DNA from: Thiomicrorhabdus arctica DSM 13458
GTDB lineage: Bacteria; Pseudomonadota; Gammaproteobacteria; Thiomicrospirales; Thiomicrospiraceae
Direction: 5' to 3'
Assembly: GCF_000381085.1 (NCBI RefSeq)
Contig: NZ_KB905899.1
Location: 1,364,001-1,428,000 of the forward strand
DNA: 64,000 nt
Below are positions 43,022-51,939 of the stretch, piece after piece (the first letter of the stretch is position 1; every line of letters starts with the position of its first letter). A program made the translations under genes and the position numbers. The notes beneath the pieces were generated by a model. The model saw only the letters and a list, made by a program, of their open reading frames with translations. It was not told the DNA's origin and did not search any database.

Positions 43022-44338
43022 TTAAAATCCAACACCAAAAAATTCTTCTAGCTTTTCGGCAACATAATCCAGGTGTTCTTTACCCAGGCCTGGGTAAATG
43101 CCCAACCACATCGTTTGGTTCATGGTGATGTCTGTATTGGTTAATTCACCAACAACACGGTATTCAACATCTTCAAAATATGGCTGACGTGTTAAATTCC
43201 CTGCAAAAAGAAGCCTAGTGCCAACTTTATTCTGGTCAAGATATTTAGTTAAATCCACACGACTAACACCTGAAGTTTCTTTGATCGTAATTGGAAAACC
43301 AAACCATGAAGGCGTTGAATTTTCTGTTGGTTCAGTTAATTCAATAAAGTCCGTTAGGCTCGATAATCGTTTTGATAAGTAATCAAAATTAGCATTACGC
43401 TTTTCAATAAACTCAGGCAGACGTTTTAACTGCGCGAGCCCACATGCGGCTTGCATATCGGTAATTTTGAGATTATAGCCTAAATGAGAGTAAGTATATT
43501 TATGATCATAACCTTGAGGCAAGGATCCTAATTTCATATTAAAACGTGTGCCGCAAGTATTGTCACAACCAGGTTTACAATAGCAATCACGCCCCCAATC
43601 ACGAAATGATTCTGCAATTACTGCAAGCTGTGGATCATTCGTAAATACGGCACCACCTTCACCCATTGTCATATGATGAGCAGGATAGAAACTGAGAGTG
43701 GCTATATCACCCCAAGTTCCAACCATTTTCCCATCATATTTTGCTCCTAACGCGTCGCAACAATCCTCTATTAGCCATAAGTGATGCCTATCGCAAATTT
43801 CTTTTACTTTTGCCACATTAAATGGGTTGCCCAGTGTGTGGGCTAGCATAATCGCTTTAGTTTTTGGTGTAATGGCCGCCTCAATAAGATCGGTATCAAC
43901 ATTATGTGTTTTTAGATCAACATCAACAAAAACTGGAATCGCGCCAAATTGTACAACAGGGTTTACCGTTGTTGGAAAACCTGCTGCAACACCAATAACT
44001 TCATCACCTTTTTTAATCGCTTTTGGACCAAGCTTGGGTGATGTCAAAGCGCTGAATGCAACCAAATTCGCAGAGGAACCAGAGTTGACGGTAATAAGGT
44101 GCTTAACACCAATGAATTCCGCTAACTCTTTCTCAAACATATCATTGAACCGGCCCGTTGTTAACCAACCATCTAATGAGGCTTCAACCATATACTGGAG
44201 TTCAGTTTCTCCAATCACCTTTCCCGAAGGTGGCACCACTGAAACTCCCGGCTCAAAAGGCTTTTCGACATATTGCAATTCGGCATATTTTTTAACAAGT
44301 TCAGAAATTTCTTTTCTAATGGTTTCAGTGGTTTGCAT
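43022..44338 (-). CDS. rfbH: CDP-4-keto-6-deoxy-D-glucose 3-dehydratase (E1, RfbH/DdhC)
   Basis: PMP/[2Fe-2S] dehydratase that, with the E3 reductase, removes the 3-hydroxyl of CDP-4-keto-6-deoxyglucose. The usual PLP lysine is replaced by histidine (Ala-His-His at 220-222). The iron-sulfur cysteines are seen in Asp-Cys-Tyr-Cys-Lys-Pro-Gly-Cys-Asp-Asn-Thr-Cys (252, 254, 258, 262). It is 438 residues, normal for RfbH. Near its end Tyr-Pro-Gly-Leu-Gly is encoded by a 16-bp palindrome. It overlaps the CDP-glucose dehydratase gene by 14 bases. Confidence 0.95.
   Translation of the reverse strand: MQTTETIRKEISELVKKYAELQYVEKPFEPGVSVVPPSGKVIGETELQYMVEASLDGWLTTGRFNDMFEKELAEFIGVKHLITVNSGSSANLVAFSALTSPKLGPKAIKKGDEVIGVAAGFPTTVNPVVQFGAIPVFVDVDLKTHNVDTDLIEAAITPKTKAIMLAHTLGNPFNVAKVKEICDRHHLWLIEDCCDALGAKYDGKMVGTWGDIATLSFYPAHHMTMGEGGAVFTNDPQLAVIAESFRDWGRDCYCKPGCDNTCGTRFNMKLGSLPQGYDHKYTYSHLGYNLKITDMQAACGLAQLKRLPEFIEKRNANFDYLSKRLSSLTDFIELTEPTENSTPSWFGFPITIKETSGVSRVDLTKYLDQNKVGTRLLFAGNLTRQPYFEDVEYRVVGELTNTDITMNQTMWLGIYPGLGKEHLDYVAEKLEEFFGVGF
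43081..43096. repeat. 16-bp palindrome TACCCAGGCCTGGGTA in rfbH
   Basis: A perfect 16-bp palindrome with the same CCAGGCCTGG core as the recurring 12-mer, near the 3' end of rfbH. Confidence 0.9.
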
Positions 44339-45395
44339 TATTAATATCTCTCATATATTCGTTAATTTCTTGCAGGCAAACGGATTGCATATTCTCTTTG
44401 TTTAGCCAAGCCTGATGCCATTGAACAATTTTTTCAAGCGTCTTATCCAAAGGCCAAGTAGGCTGCCAATTGAGTCTTGACTTAGCTTTCGATATATCCA
44501 GTTTTAAATAACCCGCTTCATGTGGATGAGCATCCTTGTCAAGTTCCCAGCTCGTACCAGGCCATTTTTTAACCATGCAATCTAAAATCCAATCAACCTG
44601 CTTTGCATCTTCATCACGTGGCCCAAAATTCCAACCTTCGGCATATTGGTCTGGATGTTGGTATAAATTCTGCGCTAAAACGAGGTAACCTGACAATGGC
44701 TCTAACACATGCTGCCAAGGCCTTGTTGACATAGGATTGCGAATGACAACCGCCTGATGATGTTCAAAAGCTTTTAATATATCTGGAATTAAACGGTCAT
44801 CAGCCCAATCCCCACCGCCGATCACGTTACCAGCACGAGCTGAAGCTAACCCTATACCTTTTTCTTGCATAAACGAACGTCGGTAAGCTGAAGTCACTAA
44901 TTCGGCACAACCTTTTGAACTGCTATAAGGGTCATACCCGCCCATTGACTCATCTTCTCGATAACCCCATACCCACTCTTTATTTTCATAGCATTTATCG
45001 GTCGTGACACTCACAATTGATTTTAAGTTTGGACAATTCCTAGCGGCTTCAAGCACTTTAACCGTACCCATGACATTGGTTTCATAGGTTTCTATCGGTT
45101 GCTTATAAGATAACCTTACTAAAGGTTGTGCAGCCATATGAATAAGAATATCTGGATTAAATGCAATCATACTAGCGCTTAATTGATTTAAATCGCCAAT
45201 ATTACCGATTTCTGAGTCTATTTTTTGTGCAACATTTGCTTCGTCAAAAAGGCTTGGAAAGGTTGGAGGTATTAACGCGTAGCCTTTTACGACCGCTCCT
45301 AATGAACCTAACCACAAAGAGAGCCAACTACCTTTAAAGCCAGTGTGACCTGTTAAAAATACCCTTTTACCTTGCCAGAAAACTTGATCAATCAT
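44325..45395 (-). CDS. rfbG: CDP-glucose 4,6-dehydratase
   Basis: Second step of the CDP-dideoxysugar path. Gly-His-Thr-Gly-Phe-Lys-Gly-Ser-Trp (14-22) is the NAD loop peculiar to this enzyme; Val-Thr-Thr-Asp-Lys-Cys-Tyr-Glu-Asn and Tyr-Ser-Ser-Ser-Lys provide the catalytic residues. The frame extends upstream to 45449, but the family N terminus begins at the ATG at 45395, four bases after the rfbF stop, giving 356 residues. It is coupled to rfbH by a 14-base overlap. Confidence 0.95.
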   Translation of the reverse strand: MIDQVFWQGKRVFLTGHTGFKGSWLSLWLGSLGAVVKGYALIPPTFPSLFDEANVAQKIDSEIGNIGDLNQLSASMIAFNPDILIHMAAQPLVRLSYKQPIETYETNVMGTVKVLEAARNCPNLKSIVSVTTDKCYENKEWVWGYREDESMGGYDPYSSSKGCAELVTSAYRRSFMQEKGIGLASARAGNVIGGGDWADDRLIPDILKAFEHHQAVVIRNPMSTRPWQHVLEPLSGYLVLAQNLYQHPDQYAEGWNFGPRDEDAKQVDWILDCMVKKWPGTSWELDKDAHPHEAGYLKLDISKAKSRLNWQPTWPLDKTLEKIVQWHQAWLNKENMQSVCLQEINEYMRDINNANH

Positions 45396-45399
45396 TGCA

Positions 45400-46173
45400 T
45401 TACTTCCATGTATTCCATGGAGCCTTACCAGACAGCCATAATTCTTCAAGATAAACCTTATCTCTCAATGTATCCATTGGTTGCCAAAACCCCTCATGCT
45501 GAAATGCCATCAATTGGCCGTCTTCAGCTAAACTCATTAAAGGCTTCTGCTCCCAAGTACAGTTATCACCGGTAATGCGCTCCAATACTTCAGGGGAAAG
45601 TACAAAAAACCCTCCATTAATCATCGCGCCATCACCCTTTGGCTTTTCTTTAAATTGCATAATTTGATTATTTTGAATATCTAAGGCGCCAAAACGTCCG
45701 GGAGGATAAGTTGCTGTTAGGGTCGCTTGCTTACCATGAGATTTATGGAACGCGACTAATTCAGTGATATTAACATCCGACACTCCATCACCATAGGTAA
45801 AACAGAATGCCTCTTCATCTTTCACATGATCAGCGACTCTTGCCAAGCGACCACCTGTCATTGAATCATCACCTGTATCCACCAAAGTAACTGTCCAAGG
45901 CTCTGCACGCTCTTCATGAACTTCCATACGATTCTCTTTCATACAAAAAGTCACGTCGGATTGGTGCAAAAAATAATTGGCAAAGTATTCTTTAATCACA
46001 TAACCTTTATATCCGCAACAAATCACGAAATCATTGATGCCATGAGAAGAATACATTTTCATAATATGCCATAGTATCGGCTTGCCACCAACTTCAACCA
46101 TCGGCTTAGGACGCAGACTGGTCTCTTCACTTAAACGAGTTCCAAGACCACCTGCTAGAATCACTGCTTTCAT
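45400..46173 (-). CDS. rfbF: Glucose-1-phosphate cytidylyltransferase
   Basis: Makes CDP-glucose from CTP and glucose-1-phosphate, the entry to CDP-3,6-dideoxyhexoses. The motif [11 protein letters not shown] (8-18) and Arg-Pro-Lys-Pro-Met-Val are typical; Gly-Asp-Gly-Val-Ser-Asp holds the metal-binding aspartate. The length of 257 residues is exact for RfbF/DdhA. It lies 15 bases after the reductase gene and 4 before rfbG. Confidence 0.96.
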   Translation of the reverse strand: MKAVILAGGLGTRLSEETSLRPKPMVEVGGKPILWHIMKMYSSHGINDFVICCGYKGYVIKEYFANYFLHQSDVTFCMKENRMEVHEERAEPWTVTLVDTGDDSMTGGRLARVADHVKDEEAFCFTYGDGVSDVNITELVAFHKSHGKQATLTATYPPGRFGALDIQNNQIMQFKEKPKGDGAMINGGFFVLSPEVLERITGDNCTWEQKPLMSLAEDGQLMAFQHEGFWQPMDTLRDKVYLEELWLSGKAPWNTWK

Positions 46174-46188
46174 TATCTACTTCCTTTT

Positions 46189-47169
46189 TTAAAAACTTTG
46201 AACAAATGCATCTGAATAAAACTGTTTTTCTGGTAAACCTATGTCAGAAAATACCTGTTTTGAAGATTGAATCATGGCATTAGAACCACAAGCATACACA
46301 TCACTGACCACTAATTTAGCGCCTAACTTCTCTAACGCAATCATCTGAACATAACCTGTCTCCCCCCCCCAGTCTTTATCTGATTTGGAAATGACTTTTT
46401 CTACACTTACTTCTATATTCTTGAACATCGGTTGCCAAACAAAGTCTTCTTTATAACGATTGCCCCAGAATAAATGGATAGCATGTTGCTGTGTAAACTC
46501 AGAGTCTTGATCTATTTTAGTTAATATCGACATAATCGGAGCGATGCCTGTTCCGGTCGCAAGAAAAACAAGGGGCTTGACTGCATCTCGAATAAAAAAG
46601 GTGCCCTTTGGACCTTCAATTCTTAATAAATCATTCACTTGAGCTTGATCAAACCAATAATCACTCATTTGACCTTGGTCAACTTTCTTAATTAATAATT
46701 TAACCTTTTTGTCCAAAGAGGTACTCGCAATAGAATAACTACGCCTGATATTATTCCACAGTACATCCAAATACTGTCCCTCAAGAAACTTAATACTAGC
46801 AGCAGGAGGGAAACGGAGAACCACCTCAATGATATTTTTAGCAGGAAAATTAATTTCACTAATCCTTACTGGTAAAGTCTTAACATCAATATTTTTTAAT
46901 CGTGTCAAGTCTTCTGCATCTATCACAACATCAGAAACTGGCTCACAACAACATGTCAATATTTTATGATTTTTCTTTTCTTCATCTGTTAGCGCAAACT
47001 GAGACTTTAACTCTAAAACCTTACCCTCAATTAATGTCGTCTTACACACGCCACATAGACCATTTTTGCAACTATATTCAAAGATAAATCCAGCTAACAA
47101 GGCCGAATCCAAAATACTGTTGGCTTCCGTAGACGAAAACTCATTACCTTCAATTGTTTTTATTCTCAT
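46189..47169 (-). CDS. ddhD: CDP-6-deoxy-3,4-glucoseen reductase (E3, AscD/DdhD type)
   Basis: Iron-sulfur flavoprotein that passes electrons from NAD(P)H to the E1 dehydratase. Domain order: a plant-type [2Fe-2S] ferredoxin domain (1-90; Cys34, Cys39, Cys42 and one of Cys73-75), an FAD domain with Arg-Arg-Ser-Tyr-Ser-Ile-Ala (about 138-144), and an NAD domain with Ala-Thr-Gly-Thr-Gly-Ile-Ala-Pro. A GTG at 47172 abuts the glmS stop, but the ATG at 47169 is preferred. A run of nine G in the coding strand (Trp-Gly-Gly near residue 268) makes the gene a candidate for slipped-strand switching. The frame is intact as given. Confidence 0.92.
   Translation of the reverse strand: MRIKTIEGNEFSSTEANSILDSALLAGFIFEYSCKNGLCGVCKTTLIEGKVLELKSQFALTDEEKKNHKILTCCCEPVSDVVIDAEDLTRLKNIDVKTLPVRISEINFPAKNIIEVVLRFPPAASIKFLEGQYLDVLWNNIRRSYSIASTSLDKKVKLLIKKVDQGQMSDYWFDQAQVNDLLRIEGPKGTFFIRDAVKPLVFLATGTGIAPIMSILTKIDQDSEFTQQHAIHLFWGNRYKEDFVWQPMFKNIEVSVEKVISKSDKDWGGETGYVQMIALEKLGAKLVVSDVYACGSNAMIQSSKQVFSDIGLPEKQFYSDAFVQSF
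46362..46370. repeat. Homopolymer C9/G9 tract within ddhD
   Basis: Nine consecutive C on the plus strand (G on the coding strand) inside the NAD domain of the reductase gene. A one-base change would frameshift the last 60 or so codons. Confidence 0.95.
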
Positions 47170-47172
47170 CAC

Positions 47173-49107
47173 TTATTCAACCGTCACCGACTTAGCCAAA
47201 TTTCTAGGTTGATCTACATCAGTACCTTTAATAAGTGCCACGTGATAACTCAATAACTGCAATGGGATATTGAACGTGATCGGTGCTGTGATGCGGCCCA
47301 CATTAGTAGTGGTTTTCACTACTTTAAAACCGGGCTCGGAGCTGATATTTGACTTTTCGTCTTCAAACACGATCATTTGCCCGCCGCGGGCATTAACTTC
47401 TTGAAGGTTTGATTTGAGTTTTTCCAATAAATCATCATGTGGGGCAATTGCGACGACTGGAATATGCTCATCAATTAATGCCAAAGGGCCGTGTTTTAAC
47501 TCTCCGGCAGGATAAGCCTCTGCGTGGATGTAACTAATCTCTTTGAGTTTTAACGCCCCTTCCATCGCAATAGGGTACATAGTGCCTCGACCTAAGAACA
47601 AGGCATTGTCTTTATCGGCGAAGGTTTTAGCGATCTCCATGATTTGATCTTCATGCGCTAACGCATTTTTGACTAGACCTGGCAATTTTTGCAGACCTTT
47701 TACAATAGTGATTTCGCGTTTTTCACTTAGCAAACCTTTGGCTTTACCTAGGCAGGTAAGCAGTAACGCTAACGCAACTAGCTGAGTCGTGAACGCTTTG
47801 GTTGAAGCCACCCCTATTTCTGGTCCAGCATGCGTTAAAAACGTTAAATCGCTTTCTCGGGTCAAGCTAGATTCAGCTACATTGCAGATCGTTAGGGTTG
47901 GGATATTCTGATGTTGCTTAAGACCTTTAATCTGCTGCAATGCGGCCAATGTATCAGCCGTTTCACCAGACTGGCTAATGGTGACAAAGAGGGTATTGTC
48001 AATAATGACTGGATTGCGGTAGCGATATTCACTGGCAACCTCTACTTGGCAGGACATACCTATAATATCCTCAAACCAGTACTTGGCGACCAGACCAGAA
48101 TGATAGCTGGTACCGCAAGCGATAATCTGTACCTGCTGAATGGTCTTGAAAACGTCTTCCGCCTGAAAACCAAATGCTGATATAAGTACATGCTCTTGCG
48201 TGATACGCCCTTCTAAAGTATCTATAACCGCTTGCGGCTGTTCAAAGATTTCTTTGTGCATAAAGTGGCGATGTTCACCTAACTCTACAGCATTTGCTGA
48301 CAGATTAGACTGCTTAATCTCTCTTTCGATGCATTCGCCTGCATGGTTATAAATTTCCAGGTGATTACGTTGAATCTTAGCAACATCACCCTCTTCTAAA
48401 AAGATAAAATTCTGAGTTACAGGTAATAACGCAGAGACATCGGAGGCAATAAAGTGCTCTCCAATGCCAATACCGATGACCAACGGGCTGCCTTTTCTTG
48501 CAACAACCAACGTCTCAGGGTCATCAATAGCAACCACACCTAAGGCGTAAGCACCTTTGAACTGTTTTACGGCTAGTTGTACTGCTCTTACAAGTCTATT
48601 TTGGTCATCTCTTGAAGACGAGCGTCGCTCATTTGAAATGTATGCATTGTCGGTGATAGGCCTCTCGGCTTCAGCGTCCTGCAGTTCAGAAAGGGCTTTA
48701 TGAATGGCGTGTGCAACCACTTCGGTATCGGTTTCAGACGTAAAACGATACCCTTGAGCCAGCTGCTGAATCTTAAGCTCGGCATAATTTTCAATAATGC
48801 CATTGTGCACGACTGCAACACGATTATTACAGATGTGCGGATGAGCGTTATTCTCTGAAGGTATACCATGGGTCGCCCAGCGGGTATGTGCAATCCCGAT
48901 ATGCCCTGAAAAAGTTCCAGAATGGTTTTGAATTTTCTCATCAAGACTTTTAATCTTGCCGATTGAACGTAATCGTTGAATTTGACCGTCTGAATCTAAA
49001 AGCGCAATACCAGATGAATCATAACCGCGGTACTCTAATCTTCTTAGGCCTTCCAACAGAATTGGAACAATATTTCGCTCAGCAACGCCACCAACAATTC
49101 CGCACAT
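47173..49107 (-). CDS. glmS: Glutamine--fructose-6-phosphate aminotransferase (isomerizing)
   Basis: Makes glucosamine-6-phosphate, the precursor of UDP-GlcNAc for peptidoglycan, LPS and probably this polymer. N-terminal glutaminase domain with Cys2 (Cys-Gly-Ile-Val-Gly), Arg-Trp-Ala-Thr-His-Gly and Asn-Gly-Ile-Ile-Glu-Asn; two SIS domains with Cys-Gly-Thr-Ser-Tyr-His and Ser-Gln-Ser-Gly-Glu-Thr-Ala-Asp-Thr; C-terminal Ala-Lys-Ser-Val-Thr-Val-Glu. At 644 residues it is about 35 longer than E. coli GlmS. The extra stretch (about residues 142-172, Asp/Glu/Arg/Ser-rich) falls within the glutaminase domain. It is the first gene of the polysaccharide operon. Confidence 0.95.
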   Translation of the reverse strand: MCGIVGGVAERNIVPILLEGLRRLEYRGYDSSGIALLDSDGQIQRLRSIGKIKSLDEKIQNHSGTFSGHIGIAHTRWATHGIPSENNAHPHICNNRVAVVHNGIIENYAELKIQQLAQGYRFTSETDTEVVAHAIHKALSELQDAEAERPITDNAYISNERRSSSRDDQNRLVRAVQLAVKQFKGAYALGVVAIDDPETLVVARKGSPLVIGIGIGEHFIASDVSALLPVTQNFIFLEEGDVAKIQRNHLEIYNHAGECIEREIKQSNLSANAVELGEHRHFMHKEIFEQPQAVIDTLEGRITQEHVLISAFGFQAEDVFKTIQQVQIIACGTSYHSGLVAKYWFEDIIGMSCQVEVASEYRYRNPVIIDNTLFVTISQSGETADTLAALQQIKGLKQHQNIPTLTICNVAESSLTRESDLTFLTHAGPEIGVASTKAFTTQLVALALLLTCLGKAKGLLSEKREITIVKGLQKLPGLVKNALAHEDQIMEIAKTFADKDNALFLGRGTMYPIAMEGALKLKEISYIHAEAYPAGELKHGPLALIDEHIPVVAIAPHDDLLEKLKSNLQEVNARGGQMIVFEDEKSNISSEPGFKVVKTTTNVGRITAPITFNIPLQLLSYHVALIKGTDVDQPRNLAKSVTVE

Positions 49108-49446
49108 AAAACCTAACTCGCCTGAAAATTAAATAAGCTGAGGATTATATCATCACAAACTGTATTTTATAAGCTCATTAAAGCCTAACTACGTAATACT
49201 CGCCTCTTTTCACTCATTCATTTGATGCGCTATGATTCTAACAAGAGACAGATATTTTAAAAACGATATTTAGAATGGCAGAAAGGTGCGCGTGTTATGT
49301 ATTCAAAAGGAATTAGATGACTAAATTAATTCGTTCTGACTGAGGTCTTTAGGTGAAGACACAAGTTACTGGATCGAGCATGGTGATGATGTGGATGGTG
49401 ATGACTAGGACCAGTCTAGCCATCACACTATTAACGAAATAGGTGA
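49108..49446. other. Intergenic region between glgP and glmS
   Basis: No full gene. A good ribosome-binding site AAAAGGA precedes an ATG at 49317 whose frame stops after eight codons; another frame then reads an acidic tail ending Gly-Asp-Asp-Val-Asp-Gly-Asp-Asp before TAG, so a decayed short gene is possible. A hairpin (GTGATG-a-CTAG, 7-base loop, CTAG-c-CATCAC) lies at 49398-49426 just past glgP without a T run. The glmS promoter should lie in the right-hand half as read here (low coordinates near 49110-49200), but no convincing boxes stood out. Confidence 0.4.
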
Positions 49447-51939
49447 CTAACTCAGCAAAGTTATGGGAGTCAGTTTCCAAATATCGTCGTTATATTCTTG
49501 CATAGTACGATCGGTTGAGAAGACACCACTGCGAGCCGAGTTGATAATACTCATCCTCGTCCAATCTTCTCGGTTTTTATAAGCGGTTGAAACCTGTTGT
49601 TGTACCGTTATATAACTGTGAAAGTCTGCCAAAGTCATCCATGGATCGTTTGAGCTTTTCATGGAGTTAATGATGTCGTTAAAGATGCCTGGTTCGAATT
49701 GGTTGAAATGCCCAGATTCCAATAATCCCATGACAGCTTGTAACTCTAAACTTTCATCAATGTAACCTTGTGGATTATAGTGATGTCGTAAAGTTTCTAC
49801 ATCAGGGGTCTGTAACCCAAATAAGAAGAAGTTTTCATCACCGACGGCTTCCCGAATTTCAACATTGGCACCATCCAAAGTTCCTATTGTTAGAGCACCA
49901 TTCATCATAAACTTCATATTACCGGTTCCGGAGGCTTCTTTACCAGCCGTCGAAATCTGTTCAGAGAGATCGGTCCCCGGGCAGATCACCTCCATCGCCG
50001 AGACTCGGTAGTTTGGAAAGAACACCACCTTTAATTTTTCACCCACATCGGGATCGGCATTAACGATCTGTGCAACATTATTAATCAGTTTGATAATATT
50101 TTTAGCCATCACATAACCCGGTGCCGCTTTACCCCCGAAAATAACACTTCGATTGGTCCAATCAGTGGTGTCACCGCGTTTAATGCGTGAATAAAGATGA
50201 ATCACATGCAACACATTGAGCAATTGGCGCTTATATTCGTGAATTCGTTTGACCTGAACGTCAAACATTGAGTCAATACTCAAGGAGACATCGGTCTCTT
50301 TTTTAATGAGATCGGCGAGGTTTTGCTTATTTGCTTGCTTGACGCCATACCAAGCCTTTTGGAAGTCCAGGTCTTGCGCTAAAGGTTCAATCTTAGATAA
50401 CTGAGTGAGTTCGGTAATCCAACCTTCGCCGATTTTATCTTTCAGGAGCGCTCTTAACTTGGGGTTGCAACCCGCCAGCCAGCGACGCTGAGTTACCCCA
50501 TTGGTTTTATTATTAAATTTTTCTGGCCAAAGCTGATAGAAATCATTGAATAGACCCTCTTTTAGTAATTGTGAATGCAGTGCGGCCACTCCATTGACAG
50601 AGTGACTTCCCACAATGGCCAGGTAAGCCATGCAGATATTGTTGTGCTTATCAATAATTGACATGCGATTTTGACGATCATTATCTGCTGGCCACTTCAT
50701 CGCCACTTGCACCAAAAAGCGATGGTTGATTTCATAAATAATCTCTAGTGGACGAGGTAAGAGCTTTTCAAACAAATCGATTGGCCATTTCTCAAGCGCT
50801 TCTGGCAATAAGGTATGATTGGTATAGGCCATCGTTTTAGAGGTAATTTTCCAAGCTTCATCCCAGCCCATCAACTCTTTATCAATTAATAATCGCATTA
50901 ATTCTGCGACCGCTAAACTTGGGTGGGTATCGTTGAGCTGAAATGCATTTTTTGCCGCAAAGTCGGAAAAATCTTCATGCCTATTTCTCCATTGCGTGAC
51001 GACGTCTTGCAGGCTTGCAGAGACCAGAAAATACTGCTGCTTCAAACGTAATTCTTTACCATTTTCACTGGTATCATTGGGATATAACACCATGGTAATA
51101 TTTTCTGCAGCAGCCTTTTCGGCAACGGCTTCATGGTAAGAACCCGCATTAAACTCTGATAGATTAAACCCTTCTTGAGCGGTTGCTGACCATAAACGCA
51201 AGGTATTCACGGTGTCGTTTTTAAACCCTGGAATGGGGACATCAAATGGCACGGCTTCAACCACCTCGGCATGCTCCCAATGTGCAATTATTTTCCCTGT
51301 ATGAGGATCAATGTATTGACGAGAGTAGCCACCAAACTTAACCACTTGAGTATATTCCGCACGTTGCACCTCCCACGGATAAGGCTCCGCCCCTAACCAA
51401 TGGTCTGGTTCTTCAATCTGGAAGCCATTTTGAATCAGTTGACGAAACATACCATACTCGTAACGCAAACCATAACCCATCACCGGCAGCTGCAAGGTCG
51501 CACAGCTGTCCATAAAACAGGCGGCTAATCGACCTAAACCGCCATTACCCAGTCCGGCATCTCGTTCAGCTTCTTCGATCTCCTCTAGACTCAGACCTAA
51601 ATCATACATAGCCTGTTGAGTTTCATTTTCGATGCCCAGGTTCAATAAGTTGTTGGTCAGCGACCGACCAATTAAAAACTCCATCGACAGATAGTAGGCT
51701 TTTTTGTGATGAGTAGCATTGTAAGCTTCCCAGGTTTTTTTCCAACGCGACATAAGACGGTCACGTGTGGCATGGGAGAGTGCTTTAAATAAATAATAAT
51801 CCTCCGACCCAATATCCCGGCCTAATGTATGACACAAATATTTTAAAAAATCCGTCTCAATATCCTTTTTTTCCATCCCAATATGTTGCAACATACTCGC
51901 GATGATTTCGGTTCGTTTGGCTTCAATTTCCGTTGGCAT
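49447..51939 (-). CDS. glgP: Glycogen/maltodextrin phosphorylase
   Basis: PLP enzyme that releases glucose-1-phosphate from glucan ends. Full-length family pattern: Tyr-Tyr-Leu-Ser-Met-Glu-Phe-Leu-Ile-Gly-Arg near the N terminus, Asn-Gly-Gly-Leu-Gly-Arg-Leu-Ala-Ala-Cys-Phe-Met-Asp-Ser, and the PLP site Glu-Ala-Ser-Gly-Thr-Gly-Asn-Met-Lys-Phe-Met. It is 830 residues, normal. Its start codon shares one base with the glgA stop, so synthesis and breakdown genes are co-transcribed. It is the last gene of the glycogen operon. Confidence 0.96.
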   Translation of the reverse strand: MPTEIEAKRTEIIASMLQHIGMEKKDIETDFLKYLCHTLGRDIGSEDYYLFKALSHATRDRLMSRWKKTWEAYNATHHKKAYYLSMEFLIGRSLTNNLLNLGIENETQQAMYDLGLSLEEIEEAERDAGLGNGGLGRLAACFMDSCATLQLPVMGYGLRYEYGMFRQLIQNGFQIEEPDHWLGAEPYPWEVQRAEYTQVVKFGGYSRQYIDPHTGKIIAHWEHAEVVEAVPFDVPIPGFKNDTVNTLRLWSATAQEGFNLSEFNAGSYHEAVAEKAAAENITMVLYPNDTSENGKELRLKQQYFLVSASLQDVVTQWRNRHEDFSDFAAKNAFQLNDTHPSLAVAELMRLLIDKELMGWDEAWKITSKTMAYTNHTLLPEALEKWPIDLFEKLLPRPLEIIYEINHRFLVQVAMKWPADNDRQNRMSIIDKHNNICMAYLAIVGSHSVNGVAALHSQLLKEGLFNDFYQLWPEKFNNKTNGVTQRRWLAGCNPKLRALLKDKIGEGWITELTQLSKIEPLAQDLDFQKAWYGVKQANKQNLADLIKKETDVSLSIDSMFDVQVKRIHEYKRQLLNVLHVIHLYSRIKRGDTTDWTNRSVIFGGKAAPGYVMAKNIIKLINNVAQIVNADPDVGEKLKVVFFPNYRVSAMEVICPGTDLSEQISTAGKEASGTGNMKFMMNGALTIGTLDGANVEIREAVGDENFFLFGLQTPDVETLRHHYNPQGYIDESLELQAVMGLLESGHFNQFEPGIFNDIINSMKSSNDPWMTLADFHSYITVQQQVSTAYKNREDWTRMSIINSARSGVFSTDRTMQEYNDDIWKLTPITLLS

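Noticed and set aside
43827-44405. Long plus-strand open frame (192 codons) opposite rfbH
   Set aside because: It is antisense to a strongly conserved dehydratase gene and has no ribosome-binding site or domain; a frame by chance opposite biased codons.
49317-49343. Eight-codon frame with a good ribosome-binding site between glgP and glmS
   Set aside because: Too short for a gene; kept only as a possible relic because an acidic tail follows in another frame.
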